From NCBI GenBank assembly GCA_018241455.1, contig JAFEDW010000122.1, forward strand, positions 1 to 6,197: a DNA stretch of 6,197 nucleotides, read 5' to 3'. This DNA is from Pseudomonadota bacterium (GTDB lineage Bacteria > Pseudomonadota > Gammaproteobacteria > Steroidobacterales > Steroidobacteraceae). Of this stretch, positions 5,033 to 6,197 are shown piece after piece. Under the pieces are notes generated by a model that saw nothing but the letters and a program-made list of their open reading frames with translations, was not told where the DNA came from and did not search any database. The position numbers and the translations under genes were made by a program. Numbering within the stretch: position 1 is the stretch's first letter; every line of letters starts with the position of its first letter.

Positions 5033-5884
5033 ATGGAGACAGTGCAGGCAGGTGTGGCTCGACCGCAGTGGGCGACGCTCGATGTCGGCGCCGCCCGTTG
5101 CCGCATCGACCTCGCCCATCCACACGACCTGTCGATCGGATTCAATTTCGATGGCGCCGATCCGCGCTGGTTCGACTCGCCGCGGCCGCACAGCGAACCA
5201 CTGGCGAGCGGCGCCTTCGTCGGGCTGGTACGCAATGGCGGCAGCTGCAACTGCAGCACGCTGTCGCTCACGCCGCATTGCGACGGCACGCACACCGAAA
5301 GCGCCGGGCACATCACGCGCGAGCGCTTCGACGTGCGACAGGTGGCGCCGACGCGCCTGCTGCCAGCGCTGTTGCTCAGCGTGACGCCAGCCGTTGCCGG
5401 CCACGGCAGCGAGAGCAGCCGCCCGCCGCCGCTCGCCGGCGATCTGCTGATCACGCGCACCGGCCTGGAGCGCGCCTGGCCGACGACCTTGCCATTTGCA
5501 CCGGAGGCGGTCGTCGTGCGCACGCTGCCGAATCCACCGTCCAAGCGGCAGCGCGACTATCGCGCCGAACCGGCTCCCTTCCTCACGCTGCCGGCGGCCC
5601 AATTGCTGGTCGAACGCGGCATCGAACACCTGGTGCTCGACGTTCCGTCGGCGGACCGCGCCGCCGACGGCGGATTGATGACCGCCCACCGCGAATTCTT
5701 CGGGCTGCCGGCCGGCGAATCGGCGCGCGCGGCGCTGCGGCGTCCGCAGTGCACGATCACCGAGCTCGCCTACGTCGGCGACGAGATTGCCGACGGCGCG
5801 TACCTGCTGGGCCTGCAGTTTCCTTCGCTCGCCGGCGATGCGCTGCCCTCGCGCCCGCTGCTGTACCCGGTGCAGCGCGCGTGA
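5033..5884 (+). CDS. Cyclase-family (PF04199) metal hydrolase, likely arylformamidase (KynB-like) of the kynurenine pathway
   Basis: This gene encodes a 283-residue cytoplasmic enzyme. Cyclase-family members include bacterial KynB, a metal-dependent amidase that turns N-formylkynurenine into kynurenine plus formate. The family motif is at 82-93 (HCDGTHTESAGH), and LDVPSADRAADGG with AHREFFG (202-224) matches the KynB stretch carrying the second active-site His (here H219). ITELAYVGDEIADGAYLL (242-259) supplies the conserved Glu (E244), and the end (QFPSLAGDALPSRPLLYPV) is typical. It is longer than the roughly 210 residues usual for KynB, mostly through extra N-terminal sequence with C72 and C74 ahead of the motif. 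At the ligand site Cys83 and Glu89 stand where KynB has His and Asp. The 4-bp overlap with a kynureninase gene, the next pathway step, is the main support for the formamidase role; another cyclase-family hydrolase remains possible. ATG 5033 was preferred over an in-frame ATG at 4964, which would sit in the regulatory gap. Confidence 0.82.
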   Translation: METVQAGVARPQWATLDVGAARCRIDLAHPHDLSIGFNFDGADPRWFDSPRPHSEPLASGAFVGLVRNGGSCNCSTLSLTPHCDGTHTESAGHITRERFDVRQVAPTRLLPALLLSVTPAVAGHGSESSRPPPLAGDLLITRTGLERAWPTTLPFAPEAVVVRTLPNPPSKRQRDYRAEPAPFLTLPAAQLLVERGIEHLVLDVPSADRAADGGLMTAHREFFGLPAGESARAALRRPQCTITELAYVGDEIADGAYLLGLQFPSLAGDALPSRPLLYPVQRA

Positions 5885-6197
5885 ACCGTGCCGCTACCGC
5901 GGCGCCGACGCGCGAGGCGGCGCTGGCGCTCGACCGGGCCGACGCGCTGCAATCGTTGCGCACGCGGTTCGCTCTGCCGCGCAATGCCGCGGGCCAGGAA
6001 CTCACCTACCTGTGCGGCCATTCGCTCGGCCTCGCGCCGCTCGCGGCGCGCGCCCGCGTGCTCGAGGAAATCGAGGATTGGGAGCGCCTCGGCGTGCACG
6101 GGCACGAGCATGGCCGCCGCGCCTGGATCGGCTACGCCGAGCGCCTCGTGCCGCCGCTCGCGCAACTGGCAGGCGCCGGGAGCGGCGAAGTCGTGGC
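5881..6197 (+). CDS. kynU: Kynureninase, N-terminal part (cut by window end)
   Basis: The first 105 codons of a PLP-dependent kynureninase are visible. The enzyme cleaves kynurenine to anthranilate plus alanine, or 3-hydroxykynurenine to 3-hydroxyanthranilate plus alanine. The recognisable family pattern is ALDRADAL (16-23), LRTRFALP (26-33), YLCGHSLGLAP (43-53), EEIEDWERLGVHGH (62-75), AWIGYAERLVPPLAQLAGA (81-99) and GEVV at the edge, before the usual Met-Asn motif. The family's GNSLGL is GHSLGL here (H47). Translation starts at GTG 5881, overlapping the cyclase stop as GTGA, so it depends on coupling; there is no strong ribosome site. The PLP-lysine region lies outside the window. With the gene before it, it forms the start of a tryptophan degradation or quinolinate/NAD route; kmo and a 3-hydroxyanthranilate dioxygenase could follow downstream. 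Confidence 0.9.
   Translation, partial: MNRAATAAPTREAALALDRADALQSLRTRFALPRNAAGQELTYLCGHSLGLAPLAARARVLEEIEDWERLGVHGHEHGRRAWIGYAERLVPPLAQLAGAGSGEVV

Noticed and set aside
3573..5384. Plus-strand open frame of 603 codons spanning regulator, lipoprotein and cyclase regions
   Set aside because: It is low-complexity Arg/Ala-rich and out of frame with the GntR and cyclase genes, both of which have strong family motifs in their own frames.

Overview
The window comes from a high-GC bacterial chromosome. The compact overlapping genes, a Gram-negative-type lipoprotein and a kynurenine-pathway pair fit a gammaproteobacterium of the Xanthomonadales type (Lysobacter/Rhodanobacter-like). That placement is inferred from gene style and context only. 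No rRNA, tRNA, CRISPR array, insertion sequence or phage gene is visible, and the protein-coding genes fill almost all of the window.

Left half (1-3609): a minus-strand operon of three overlapping genes. It reads from an exported clan GH-A glycoside hydrolase with a GATase-like domain (3478 to 1310), through a ROK-family sugar kinase (1313 to 357), to a SIS-domain sugar-phosphate isomerase/deaminase that runs off the left edge (363 to 1). The overlaps are 4 bp and 7 bp, so translation is probably coupled. Diverging from it is a GntR/HutC-family regulator with an effector (UTRA) domain (3610-4392). The 131-bp gap holds an AT-rich island with a near-perfect 14-bp dyad between two candidate promoters. 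The simplest reading is a self-contained catabolic unit: cleave a beta-linked glycoside outside the cytoplasm, phosphorylate the released sugar, isomerise or deaminate the sugar phosphate, and let the regulator sense a sugar phosphate. The substrate cannot be read from the sequence; an amino sugar is a reasonable guess from the SIS and GntR/UTRA partners.

Middle (4393-5032): a small unrecognised outer-membrane-type lipoprotein gene on the minus strand converges on the regulator gene, with a 10-bp-stem hairpin at the junction. It is separated by 137 bp, containing two short inverted repeats, from the next plus-strand genes.

Right edge (5033-6197): a cyclase-family (PF04199, KynB-like) metal hydrolase gene overlaps by 4 bp a GTG-started kynureninase gene that is cut by the window end. 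Together they look like the start of a tryptophan-kynurenine pathway operon, unrelated to the sugar operon. The points most worth a second look are the Asp-Glu-Pro variant of the hydrolase acid/base motif, the undefined substrate of the three-gene sugar operon, the apparently leaderless regulator gene with its dyad, and the altered metal-ligand motif in the cyclase-family protein.
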